Shown here: positions 53,237 to 61,233 of the stretch, one piece after another
How the letters are laid out: the number at the start of each line of letters is the position of its first letter
How positions within the stretch are numbered: position 1 is the first letter of the stretch
Source: Flavobacteriales bacterium UBA720
GTDB taxonomy: Bacteria; Bacteroidota; Bacteroidia; Flavobacteriales; Weeksellaceae
Length of the DNA: 64,000 nucleotides
Assembly: GCA_002297505.1 (NCBI GenBank)
Contig: DBLQ01000081.1
Span: 64,258-128,257, forward strand
Direction of reading: 5' to 3'
Notes under the pieces: model-generated
Databases searched by the model: none
What the model saw: only the letters and a program-made list of their open reading frames with translations
What the model was told of the DNA's origin: nothing
Translations under genes and position numbers: made by a program

Positions 53237-53964
53237 CCTTCGTGATATCGGCAATAGGATTGGGATTCGCGTCCGGATTCCATTGTATCGGTATGTGCGG
53301 ACCTATCGCCCTTTCCATGGGCCTTACCAAAAACCAGAGAACCAACTTCTATCTGCAGAACCTCACCTATCAGTTCGGCAGAATCCTCACCTATGGCTTT
53401 CTGGGTGCTGTTCTGGGAATTTTGGGTGAGAGCTTTCAGCTGGCAGGCTTCCAGAATTATCTCACCATCCTCGTCGGGATTTTACTGATCGTGATGGCAC
53501 TGTTCTCTTTTGGCGGAAAAGACTTTGCCACGAGGATTCCCTGGATTTCCAAAGGACTGCTTCGGGTCAAAATGCAGCTCGGCAAGATTCTCCAGCGTCC
53601 GGATTATAAATCAAGATTTGCAACCGGCATCCTGAATGGCTTTCTCCCGTGCGGCATGGTTTACATGGCGCTCACGGCATCACTGGCGGCAGGCGGCATA
53701 TGGCAGGGTTCTGTATTTATGCTGCTGTTCGGGCTGGGCACTTTCCCATTCATGTTCGCTGTGGTCTTTCTCGGAAACTTTATGACGGCTGCACTGCGCA
53801 CCAGAATCCTGAGAATCATTCCGGTTCTGATGATCCTGCTCGGCAGCCTGTTCATCCTCCGAGGTCTGGAACTTGGCATTCCTTACATCTCTCCCAACGG
53901 AGATGCACTCAAGGTCAATCACACTATGGACGGCTTTCACATGGATCATACGAATTGCCATTGA
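53227..53964 (+). CDS. SafE/TauE-like membrane protein of the cbb3 locus
   Basis: 245 residues with about six membrane helices. The N-terminal FASGFHCIGMCGPIALSMG and the paired FLPCGMVYMALTASLAAGG are the family's Cys/Gly-rich membrane signatures, found in heavy-metal-related sulfite exporter-like proteins located in cbb3 clusters. A C-terminal His/Asp-rich tail (DGFHMDHTNCH) is a possible copper site. The context suggests copper handling for oxidase maturation (inference). Confidence 0.88.
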   Translation: MEMTFVISAIGLGFASGFHCIGMCGPIALSMGLTKNQRTNFYLQNLTYQFGRILTYGFLGAVLGILGESFQLAGFQNYLTILVGILLIVMALFSFGGKDFATRIPWISKGLLRVKMQLGKILQRPDYKSRFATGILNGFLPCGMVYMALTASLAAGGIWQGSVFMLLFGLGTFPFMFAVVFLGNFMTAALRTRILRIIPVLMILLGSLFILRGLELGIPYISPNGDALKVNHTMDGFHMDHTNCH

Positions 53965-54023
53965 CCGGAGTAGGCTCGGATTTTTTTGTTAATTTTAAAG
54001 TCATGATTATAATGGCTATTAAC

Positions 54024-54788
54024 ATGAAACAATCTAACATTCTCAAGACTCTCCTCCTCTTCCTCTCAGGAATCTTTGCGCTGCACTCCTGCTCCATTGC
54101 CACCACCAATCACTATTATCCGGATAAGCGAATGAGCTTTGCGGCAGACATGGATATGTCCCAGGCACTGGACATGATGAAGGGCATGATGCCCGACTCC
54201 CTGAAGCAGGAAGGCGACTTTATGAAGATGCAGAACTACCCGCGCGAATGGCGAACGCTCTATGACATCCAGAAAGAAGAAGGTAAATCCATGACCAATC
54301 CGGACAGCATCAGGCTGATGAAAAAAGTGCAGATGAAAGGTAACTTTAAGGCCGATCAGTTTTCTGGATTTTCCGTAAAATCCGAACCACTGAGCCAGAC
54401 AGAACTGGGCGCCCTGGGTGCACTGATGGGTAAGGACGCTGCCATGATGAACAATACAGCCTTTAATGACTGGGACGGGAAGACTCTGAAAATCGATACC
54501 GGAAAGCTTATGATGTCTGAGGAAGATATGCAGAACATCTTCAAAATAGGTGACAAAGCGGAAGGCGCGGATAAAGCGCAGATCCAATCCATGCTTGGGA
54601 TGTTCCAGATCGACTTCGATAATAAGTTAACCTTCGACAAAAAAATAAAGTCCATCAAAGGCCAGCACGACTGGGTGACCAAGGTGGATGACAAGACGGT
54701 GAACGTCCGGATCAATCTCCAGGAGATGATGGATCAGGATCACCAGTTCAAACATCAGGATAAAGAGATCCTCATCGAAACAGAATAG
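54024..54788 (+). CDS. Lipoprotein at the end of the cbb3 locus
   Basis: 254 residues from the ATG at 54024, chosen because it gives the lipobox MKQSNILKTLLLFLSGIFALHSC; in-frame ATGs at 54012 and 54003 are alternatives, and farther upstream frames are out of phase with the SafE-like gene. The Met-rich body (MSFAADMDMSQALDMMKGMM ... MGKDAAMMNN) may bind copper, which fits its neighbourhood (inference). No known family. About 60 bp after the SafE-like gene. Confidence 0.65.
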   Translation: MKQSNILKTLLLFLSGIFALHSCSIATTNHYYPDKRMSFAADMDMSQALDMMKGMMPDSLKQEGDFMKMQNYPREWRTLYDIQKEEGKSMTNPDSIRLMKKVQMKGNFKADQFSGFSVKSEPLSQTELGALGALMGKDAAMMNNTAFNDWDGKTLKIDTGKLMMSEEDMQNIFKIGDKAEGADKAQIQSMLGMFQIDFDNKLTFDKKIKSIKGQHDWVTKVDDKTVNVRINLQEMMDQDHQFKHQDKEILIETE

Positions 54789-54960
54789 ACCACCACGGCT
54801 GATCTGCTGCGCCAGCTCCAACATCGGCCTCTCCCCATATTATTCATTAGACCATCACATCCGCCAGGGCATTGCTATGAATGCGATTCCGATGAGCCTT
54901 AATCCGCTAAAAAACTGTGCGTGGAAACGCCCTGTGGCAAAGGTTTTCCACAGACCTGCC

Positions 54961-55068
54961 ACGGGACCGCCCCCGCGAATTCACGGGGGCGGTCCCGTCT
55001 GATCACGGGGGCGGTCTCGTCTGGTCACGGGGGCGGTCCCGTGACATCGCCGGGGCGGACGCATCTTA
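54961..55068. repeat. GC-rich 22-bp tandem repeat island with a 15-bp perfect stem
   Basis: Three near-identical 22-bp copies at 54981-55002, 55003-55024 and 55025-55046 (core TCACGGGGGCGGTCYCGT) plus a degenerate fourth. ACGGGACCGCCCCCG at 54961-54975 is the exact complement of CGGGGGCGGTCCCGT at 54984-54998, leaving an eight-base loop. Composition here is far richer in G/C than the genome around it. The rest of the 450-bp gap (54789-55235) holds only short unconvincing frames and the terminator at 55163-55184. Confidence 0.85.
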
Positions 55069-55162
55069 TGACGCAGGCAGTCTTCGCGGAAAATTGGGGC
55101 ACACCCCATGCGATGACCGACCTCATCAACACATCCATATACCGGGACTTAGCGCCATAAAA

Positions 55163-55184
55163 AAGCCTGCAAAATTGCAGGCTT
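55163..55184 (-). terminator. Terminator of the secreted hypothetical gene
   Basis: Perfect ten-base arms AAGCCTGCAA / TTGCAGGCTT with two bases between, followed on the minus strand by T residues; 51 bp after the stop codon at 55236. Confidence 0.8.
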
Positions 55185-55235
55185 AATTGTTCAATTATCG
55201 AAGATCAAACGATCCCGGTGGGCAGATTCGATTGT

Positions 55236-55709
55236 TTAGAAACTGATCTCTGCGGTTTCTTTACCTTTCTGGAAATTCACCGTTTTCAGATTGCCCTTGT
55301 AGGTAACATTCATAATATTAACCTGTTTTGGAAACTGACCGATGAGGATACTGTTTCTTACCTTAAGATCAGAGATATCCGATACGTTGGCAATTTCATA
55401 ATACACCCAAACGGACTCACCGTTCACCTGGCTTCCGGTGAAGGTCAGCGCCTTAGGACTTCCATTCACGGCAACGTCCATATTATTGTTCACATACTTC
55501 TTAACCTCTGCTTCAAAGCCTGCCGTGTTCGGATCAATCTTGACCGCTTGGGAGATATGCGTGGTGTTGAGTTTGGTAGTGAATTTCAGGGTCTTGCTTC
55601 CGTCGATATAGTCCACCTTAGTCATGGACGAAAAGAAGTCGAAAGCCTGGAAGCTTAATAAGCTGATCAGCATAACGCCGAGGCTTAAGATCAATATTGA
55701 TTTTTTCAT
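55236..55709 (-). CDS. Exported DUF6702-like hypothetical protein
   Basis: 157 residues with a signal peptide (MKKSILILSLGVMLISLLSFQAF) and a soluble beta-rich domain (VDYIDGSKTLKFTTKLNTTHISQAV ... FTGSQVNGESVWVYYEIANV ... MNVTYKGNLKTVNFQKGKE). The pattern agrees with DUF6702 (short exported Bacteroidota proteins), but this assignment is by memory of the fold pattern and uncertain. Single gene with a strong terminator. Confidence 0.65.
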   Translation of the reverse strand: MKKSILILSLGVMLISLLSFQAFDFFSSMTKVDYIDGSKTLKFTTKLNTTHISQAVKIDPNTAGFEAEVKKYVNNNMDVAVNGSPKALTFTGSQVNGESVWVYYEIANVSDISDLKVRNSILIGQFPKQVNIMNVTYKGNLKTVNFQKGKETAEISF

Positions 55710-55766
55710 TTTTGCAATGTTTGATAACTTTTGTTATAAATATGGGGTCAAATTATATGCCACGGC

Positions 55767-56477
55767 CTAGAAATTGACACTCACGGAATATTTATCATAG
55801 AATGCCTTGATGTGTGCCACTGCATCCTCCGCCGTATCCACCACGCGGAATAGGGAGAGATCCTGCTCGGCAATGAGACCTTCCTTCAGCAATGTCCCTT
55901 TGAACCAGTCCAGCAGGCCGCTCCAGAACTCGCTACCAACCAAGACTATCGGAAACTTCCCAATTTTATTGGTCTGGATCAATGTCAAAGCTTCGGACAG
56001 CTCGTCCAGTGTTCCGAAACCGCCGGGCATCACCACGAAGCCCTGAGAATACTTGACGAACATTACTTTCCTAACGAAGAAATAATCAAAATTGATATTA
56101 TAACCTTTGTCTATATAAGGATTAAAGTGCTGCTCAAAAGGCAGTTCGATATTCAGGCCGATGGATTTCCCGCTGCCGCTGGCACCCTTGTTACCCGCCT
56201 CCATAATGCCGGGACCGCCCCCCGTAATAACGCCGAATCCTATTTCTGTAATTTTCTTGGCAATGTCCGACGCCATTTTGTAATAATAACTTTCCGGCTT
56301 CAGCCTGGCGGAGCCGAATATGGAAACACACGGTCCTATACGCGCCATTTTCTCGTAGCCGTCTACAAATTCGGACATAATCCGGAAAACCATCCAGCTA
56401 TCTTTGGTAATGGTTTCGTCCCATGTTTTCTGCCGCAGACTGTCATGCAGCCTCAGCTCGTCGTCTTGATTCATCAT
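55767..56477 (-). CDS. LOG-family (TIGR00730) Rossmann-fold protein
   Basis: 236 residues with the lysine-decarboxylase-like LOG motifs: SIFGSARLKPESYYY, GGGPGIMEAGNKGA (catalytic/nucleotide region) and MPGGFGTLDELSEAL. Characterised relatives act as cytokinin riboside 5'-monophosphate phosphoribohydrolases, cleaving nucleotides; the in vivo substrate in bacteria is not settled. It ends 58 bp before the hypothetical gene and its start overlaps the stop of the MurU-like gene by four bases. Confidence 0.92.
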   Translation of the reverse strand: MMNQDDELRLHDSLRQKTWDETITKDSWMVFRIMSEFVDGYEKMARIGPCVSIFGSARLKPESYYYKMASDIAKKITEIGFGVITGGGPGIMEAGNKGASGSGKSIGLNIELPFEQHFNPYIDKGYNINFDYFFVRKVMFVKYSQGFVVMPGGFGTLDELSEALTLIQTNKIGKFPIVLVGSEFWSGLLDWFKGTLLKEGLIAEQDLSLFRVVDTAEDAVAHIKAFYDKYSVSVNF

Positions 56478-57187
56478 TTGAATAATTTTTCTGCTTCTAG
56501 GATAGATTCGGGCCTGCCCACGTCTATCAGGTTGGAGGTATGTTGGTAGCCGATGATCAGGTCTTCTTTCATCAGGTCCAGATACTCATCCATGATGGAG
56601 AACTTTCCGGTTCTCGTTATTTTGTTAAAGAGGTCTGCATTCACACAATGCACACCGCTGAAGGCCAGCTCTCTCAGTTTGAAGATGCCGCCTACCACGG
56701 TTTTCTTATTCGTAGTCAGATTTCGCCAGCCTTTGAGATACATCTTGTCATTGAACATCAGCTTGCGGGAGCTGTCCCGGTCCGATACGGCCAGGGTGAC
56801 CAGGCCACCTTTCAGCTCGTGGATTTTGACAAAATTAGTAATGTTGAGATCTGTAAGGATGTCCACATTCATGATGATGAAGGTCTTCTCGTTCTCCAGG
56901 AATCGTTTGGCAAACACAAGCCCGCCGCCGGTTTCCAGAAGTTCCTCCGACTCGTTGGAGATCTCGATATTCGCCCCGAAGTAATCATGCTCTGCGAGGA
57001 AAGCCAGAATCTGCCCGCCAAAATGGTGAATGTTAATGACAAAATCGTTGATCCCATAGCTCTGGAGGTATTTGATATTTCTTTCCAACAGTGCCACACC
57101 GTTGACCTGCGCCAGCGCTTTCGGATGATGGTCTGTAAAAGGCTTCAGCCGCGTTCCCATGCCCGCAGCAAAGAGTAATGCTTTCAT
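56474..57187 (-). CDS. Nucleotidyltransferase, MurU-like
   Basis: 237 residues with the nucleotide-transfer signature AAGMGTRLKPFTDHHPKAL and downstream ILTDLNI (metal Asp). It resembles the N-acetylmuramate-1-phosphate uridylyltransferase MurU of peptidoglycan recycling and related sugar-phosphate nucleotidyltransferases. A kinase partner (AmgK) is absent, but the RapZ C-terminal-domain gene lies 44 bp upstream. The leader holds ATAAATGAT-type repeats. Confidence 0.85.
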   Translation of the reverse strand: MKALLFAAGMGTRLKPFTDHHPKALAQVNGVALLERNIKYLQSYGINDFVINIHHFGGQILAFLAEHDYFGANIEISNESEELLETGGGLVFAKRFLENEKTFIIMNVDILTDLNITNFVKIHELKGGLVTLAVSDRDSSRKLMFNDKMYLKGWRNLTTNKKTVVGGIFKLRELAFSGVHCVNADLFNKITRTGKFSIMDEYLDLMKEDLIIGYQHTSNLIDVGRPESILEAEKLFK

Positions 57188-57189
57188 AT

Positions 57190-57225
57190 GATAAATGATA
57201 ATGGATAAATGATGAGTGATGGATC
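57190..57225. repeat. AT-rich ATAAATGAT repeats in the MurU-like leader
   Basis: ATGATAAATGATAATGG and ATAAATGATGAGTG follow directly after the start codon (on the minus strand, directly upstream). Third copy of this repeat type in the window. Confidence 0.45.
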
Positions 57226-57231
57226 CTTCTA

Positions 57232-57663
57232 TTACCGGTCACTTACCGATGAAAGATTGAGATGCAATTGCTCATCATGATGGATCTGCACGCTGGCCTG
57301 CGGGAATTGTTCCCGGATGAACGCCGCAGTCTTGATGGCAGAATATACCGAACGGTGCTGTCCTCCGGTGCAGCCAAAGCTGATCTGAAGATTCTCAAAG
57401 CCACGCTCCAGATAGTTTTCTATGCTGATGGACAACATTGATTTCACTGCCTCAAAGAATTTTGGGAATTCTGTTTTGGTTTCCAGATAATCCTGTACAC
57501 CGATGTCATTGCCTGTCTGGGCCTTAAACTCTTCGATTCTTCCCGGGTTCAGAATACCGCGGCAATCGAAAACGAAGCCGCCGCCATTTCCGGAGTGATC
57601 TTGGGGAATACCTTTCTTTTTGTACGAGAAACTGTGAATGTCAATCACCAACTTATTCTGCAT
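57232..57663 (-). CDS. RapZ C-terminal-domain protein
   Basis: 143 residues covering only the C-terminal domain of RapZ (HSFSYKKKGIP ... FDCRGILNPGRIEEF ... ISFGCTGGQHRSVYSAIKTA ... VQIHHDEQL). Full RapZ of enterobacteria has an N-terminal kinase-like domain and controls GlcN-6-P synthase through RNase E; that domain is missing. In Bacteroidota such short forms occur next to MurNAc/GlcN recycling genes, consistent with the MurU-like neighbour 44 bp downstream (inference). Confidence 0.9.
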   Translation of the reverse strand: MQNKLVIDIHSFSYKKKGIPQDHSGNGGGFVFDCRGILNPGRIEEFKAQTGNDIGVQDYLETKTEFPKFFEAVKSMLSISIENYLERGFENLQISFGCTGGQHRSVYSAIKTAAFIREQFPQASVQIHHDEQLHLNLSSVSDR

Positions 57664-58058
57664 GAACTGTAATTTTCTGTAAAGTTACTTTTTTTAAATC
57701 TTTTTTCGAAATTTAGAAGCTATTAGCATGGTCAACACACCTGCCAGGCGAAGCGTAAATTTTTCACCTGGTTATGTTCGTCCTTTGTATATCCTATATT
57801 CGTCCTTCGTTCATCCAAGCCCTATCTGCAAATAATTCCTGAAAAATCCTTACATCAATTAAAATAAAAAACCAATTATTTTATTTTTAAGAATAATCTA
57901 CAATCTCAAATCTGCAGAACACCATGCTATCCGGAAGCATTAAAAAATATAAACGATCATAGAGATGGTATGAATTTTAAATTTAATTTTGCATCAAAGG
58001 AAATTGAGTCCTGTTATTAAAACTTATTTCTTATTTTTAAAGATAAATCCAACTGACA
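57664..58058. other. 395-bp intergenic gap between divergent genes
   Basis: The stretch between the divergently read RapZ-domain gene and the lipoprotein gene is AT-rich and holds no convincing gene. A -7-like TAATTTTG lies at 57984-57991; an in-frame region upstream of 58059 is not coding. No RNA family was recognised. Confidence 0.5.
57984..57991 (+). promoter_or_regulatory. -7 promoter element for the 58059 lipoprotein gene
   Basis: TAATTTTG fits TAnnTTTG; it would give a leader of about 60 nt before the ATG at 58059. Confidence 0.5.
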
Positions 58059-59222
58059 ATGAAGTATATCAAATATGCCTTTTTAGCAATCCTGCTGATC
58101 ATCAGCGTGAGCTGCAAAAAAACCAGCGTGGACGGCAGCAGCCGGAAAAACTTTCAGGAAAGTATCAATGATATGGCTTCCAGCCTTCCGACACTGAAAC
58201 AAGTCAAATTCAATGAAGCGCTATACATCCTCAAGACCTTCGGCGTAGACGCGGAAGGCGACGTGGCCGAAATTGCGGCACTGGGAAAACTGCTGGATGG
58301 CAAAAAGATCAACGAAATCTTCGCTATGGCAGACGAGGTAGCCAAGAAAAATAACATTGCCTGGAGCAGCACGGCGCCGCCGAGCCTTGGCGAGATGAAC
58401 ATCTTCGGCAACGAGGTAGCCTCGGAAAAAGATCCTAACGATATCGACGCAGCCAGCCTTGGTGTCGTGGTGAGAAACATCGCCGGTGACAGCCTTACAG
58501 GTTCCAAAGGTCTGGTGATCATCCCACAGCTGTTGGACAGCAGAGGTAACAAAGTAGAGTTTGAAGGTGCAGCTCTCGAAACGATAATGGAGATCTCCAG
58601 CGGTGGTAATGCCATCTCGACTTCCAAAAACCTGATGCAGGATCCGGCTTTCCGCGGATTCACGATCATGTACTCCAAGTTGCCAAAAGAAAAAATATTT
58701 GAAGATAAAATTGACATCAAGCTGAGCGTTAAAACCACCAAAAAAGTGCTGCAGATGATCAAAACAGGCATTCCCGTGAATGGCGCTGCGCTCTACACAC
58801 CTCCGCCAGCTACCGTTTCGGACTCCCTGCAGACGCCACCGCCGATAGTGGATCCGCAGACGGGTGAAACCCTGACGCCTCCGGCACCACCGAAAGCCAC
58901 TGCCGCAGACCCAAAAGCTACAGTCACCAAATTCCTTGGTAACCTGTCTTCACAAAACTTTAAAGCTGCTTATGAGTCTGCGGACAATCCGAACTGGGGT
59001 TCTTATGACAAATTTGCCAACCCGAACTCGGGATTTGGATCCGTTAAGAACATCAATGTCAAGAGCATCTCGGTGCCTTACAATAAGGATAATTCAGCCA
59101 ATGTGAATGTGACCTATGATGTGACCGACAAAAACGGGAAGACCACCGCTCTTAATGTCACCTATGGTCTGAAGGCTGTCAACAACACCTGGAAGATCAC
59201 AACTTACAAAATCAACAATTAA
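58059..59222 (+). CDS. Lipoprotein with Pro-rich linker
   Basis: 387 residues. The lipobox is IISVSC in MKYIKYAFLAILLIISVSC. An N-terminal helical region resembles DUF6694 (RKNFQESINDMASSLPTLKQVKFNEAL), then a beta-rich part (~100-245), a Pro/Thr linker (YTPPPATVSDSLQTPPPI ... TPPAPPKATAAD, about 248-290) and a C-terminal domain (PKATVTKFLGNLSSQNFKAAYESADNPNWGSYDKF ... NVTYGLKAVNNTWKITTYKINN) like SnoaL/NTF2-type DUF4878 folds. First of a plus-strand run followed after ten bases by apt. Function unknown. Confidence 0.75.
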   Translation: MKYIKYAFLAILLIISVSCKKTSVDGSSRKNFQESINDMASSLPTLKQVKFNEALYILKTFGVDAEGDVAEIAALGKLLDGKKINEIFAMADEVAKKNNIAWSSTAPPSLGEMNIFGNEVASEKDPNDIDAASLGVVVRNIAGDSLTGSKGLVIIPQLLDSRGNKVEFEGAALETIMEISSGGNAISTSKNLMQDPAFRGFTIMYSKLPKEKIFEDKIDIKLSVKTTKKVLQMIKTGIPVNGAALYTPPPATVSDSLQTPPPIVDPQTGETLTPPAPPKATAADPKATVTKFLGNLSSQNFKAAYESADNPNWGSYDKFANPNSGFGSVKNINVKSISVPYNKDNSANVNVTYDVTDKNGKTTALNVTYGLKAVNNTWKITTYKINN

Positions 59223-59231
59223 AAATAGAAA

Positions 59232-59768
59232 ATGGCGTCAGCAGAACTGATCAGAAAACTGGAAGCAACAATTGAAAATGTACCCGATTTCCCGATTCCC
59301 GGGATTCAGTTCAAGGACATCTGCCCTGTTTTTCTGCAACCGAAATTGTATGAAGAAGTCATTGCAGACCTTGCGCACTTCAGCCGCGGCAAGGTAGACG
59401 TGGTCTGCGGGATAGAAAGCAGGGGTTATCTTTTCGGGATGACGATAGCAGTGGCGCTGGATGTGCCTTTCGTCTTGATCCGAAAAGCCGGAAAACTGCC
59501 GCCGCCTTTCATCGGCGAAAGTTACGATCTGGAATACGGATCTGCCACCATAGAAATGAAAACCGGCCATCTGAAGGAGGGACAGCGCGTTCTGATCCAT
59601 GACGATTTACTGGCAACCGGCGGCACTACAGAGGCTGCAGCGAAATTAGTTTCAAAACAAGGAGCTATTCCTGTGCAATTCAGTTTCCTTATAGATCTGA
59701 AAGAGCTGAACGGACGGGAAAGACTGAAAAAATTTGATGCAGAGGTCTATTCGATACTGGAATATTAA
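59232..59768 (+). CDS. apt: Adenine phosphoribosyltransferase
   Basis: 178 residues of the purine PRTase fold. The PRPP-binding loop is VLIHDDLLATGGTTEAA; the family segments DFPIPGIQFKDICPVF and GIESRGYLFG and the FVLIRKAGKLP loop are present. It recycles adenine to AMP with PRPP in purine salvage. Ten bases after the lipoprotein gene; 80 bp before the TPR gene. Confidence 0.96.
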   Translation: MASAELIRKLEATIENVPDFPIPGIQFKDICPVFLQPKLYEEVIADLAHFSRGKVDVVCGIESRGYLFGMTIAVALDVPFVLIRKAGKLPPPFIGESYDLEYGSATIEMKTGHLKEGQRVLIHDDLLATGGTTEAAAKLVSKQGAIPVQFSFLIDLKELNGRERLKKFDAEVYSILEY

Positions 59769-59848
59769 ATTATTTTAACCGGCAGATTAAGAACTTTTTG
59801 CATATCAGCAGGAAAAGATTAAATTTGCAATCTATTTACTAAAAAATT

Positions 59849-60553
59849 ATGGCAAACCAGCATAACAAAAATCACGAGCAGGAAGGAAAGGAAACTGTAG
59901 AGTTTTTCAAGGACCTTGACAAAGAAGCACTTAACATCGAAACTTTCTTAGAAAAAAACGCACGCGCACTGAGCATTGGCTTTGGTGTTTTGATTCTTGC
60001 CGTTTTGGGATGGTTCGGGTATCAGCAGTTTATCCTGGGACCAAAGAATGAAGAGGCGACAAGAAGCTATCTGGCTGCGCAGAAAAATCTTGCAGACGGC
60101 AAGGAGGACATTGCATTGGGCGGAAAATCCGTGGCTAATCCAGGTTTCATCGGAACTTACGATGAATATGGCAGCACCAAAGTAGGAAAACTTTCTGCTT
60201 ACAACGCGGGTCTTATCGAATTTAAAAAAGGAAACTATCAAAAGGCCTATGACTTACTGGACAAATTCAGCTCCGGGAATAAAGTTTTGGTAGCCCTTAA
60301 GTACGGTGCAATGGCAGACTGTCTTTCTAACCTGAATAAAGCGGATGATGCACTGGCGATGGCAGACAAAGCCTCTTCTGCATCAGACGACCCTTACACT
60401 TCTTATTACTTCACCAAGAAAGCGGGAATGCTGGCTTTGGCACTTAAGAAAAATGCAGATGCTAAAAAGTACTTCTCAACAATTGACGAAAAATATCAGG
60501 ACTATGACAACGGACAATCCGATGCCTTCATAGAAATGACCAAATATTACTAA
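59849..60553 (+). CDS. Membrane-anchored TPR protein (YfgM-like)
   Basis: 234 residues with an N-terminal cytoplasmic stretch, one membrane helix (SIGFGVLILAVLGWFGYQQF, about 43-62) and several tetratricopeptide repeats (SAYNAGLIEFKKGNYQKAYDLLDKFS, MADCLSNLNKADDALAMADKA, KKAGMLALALKKNADAKKYFSTI). It resembles YfgM/Ancillary SecYEG translocon subunit. It is three bases before ribH, a pairing common in Bacteroidota. Role: envelope or secretion-associated scaffold (inference). Confidence 0.85.
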   Translation: MANQHNKNHEQEGKETVEFFKDLDKEALNIETFLEKNARALSIGFGVLILAVLGWFGYQQFILGPKNEEATRSYLAAQKNLADGKEDIALGGKSVANPGFIGTYDEYGSTKVGKLSAYNAGLIEFKKGNYQKAYDLLDKFSSGNKVLVALKYGAMADCLSNLNKADDALAMADKASSASDDPYTSYYFTKKAGMLALALKKNADAKKYFSTIDEKYQDYDNGQSDAFIEMTKYY

Positions 60554-60556
60554 ACA

Positions 60557-61045
60557 ATGGCAACCACTAATCTATCCGATTACAAGCCACTCCATATAAC
60601 CAATGCCGATGAATATTCTATCGGCATTGTTGTTTCTGAGTGGAATGATTTTGTAACCTATAACCTTCGCAACGGCGCCATCGATACGCTGAAAGCTGAA
60701 GGCATCAAAGAAGAAAATATTCATATCTACTATGTTCCCGGCGCGTTTGAGCTCAGTTTTGCAGCGATGAAACTCTGCCGCTCTAACAAGTTTGCTGCGG
60801 TGATAGCCATTGGCAATGTGATCCGTGGCGAGACACCTCATTTTGAATATGTCTGCTCAGGCGTGACTCAAGGCATCAAGGATTGTAATGTGATGACCGA
60901 TACCCCTGCGATTTTCTGCGTGCTGACCGATGATACCAAGGAGCAGTCAGTTGCAAGAAGTGGCGGTAACCTCGGAAACAAAGGCGTAGAAGCAGCCGTA
61001 ACGGCTTTGAAAATGATAGACTTCAATACACGGTTTACTTTTTAA
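60557..61045 (+). CDS. ribH: 6,7-dimethyl-8-ribityllumazine synthase
   Basis: 162 residues of the lumazine synthase family: IGIVVSEWNDFVTYNL, the phosphate site region YYVPGAFELSF, GNVIRGETPHFEYV with the catalytic His, and ARSGGNLGNKGVEAA with the conserved Arg. The enzyme makes the penultimate riboflavin intermediate. No other rib genes are nearby. Confidence 0.95.
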   Translation: MATTNLSDYKPLHITNADEYSIGIVVSEWNDFVTYNLRNGAIDTLKAEGIKEENIHIYYVPGAFELSFAAMKLCRSNKFAAVIAIGNVIRGETPHFEYVCSGVTQGIKDCNVMTDTPAIFCVLTDDTKEQSVARSGGNLGNKGVEAAVTALKMIDFNTRFTF

Positions 61046-61233
61046 TCGGCTAACCCGGTAAATAATAACAATGTTAATGAAACACCAATGTGTTGGAATG
61101 CTTTTCCAGCACATTTTTTATCGTGCGAGAGGAGAGGTGTAAGATAGTTATCGTGCGAAATGAAACACTGCGGCATAATTTTTCGTTGTTGCAACCAAAG
61201 AAATTCCTAATTTTAAAACACAAAATATAAACT

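Noticed and set aside
53649..54023. Long N-terminal extension of the lipoprotein at 54024
   Set aside because: The extension overlaps the SafE-like gene in another frame and gives an arginine/histidine-rich sequence; the lipoprotein signal begins at 54024.
54917..55186. Two overlapping frames in the GC-rich island
   Set aside because: They result from the GC-rich repeats, lack start context and overlap in two frames.
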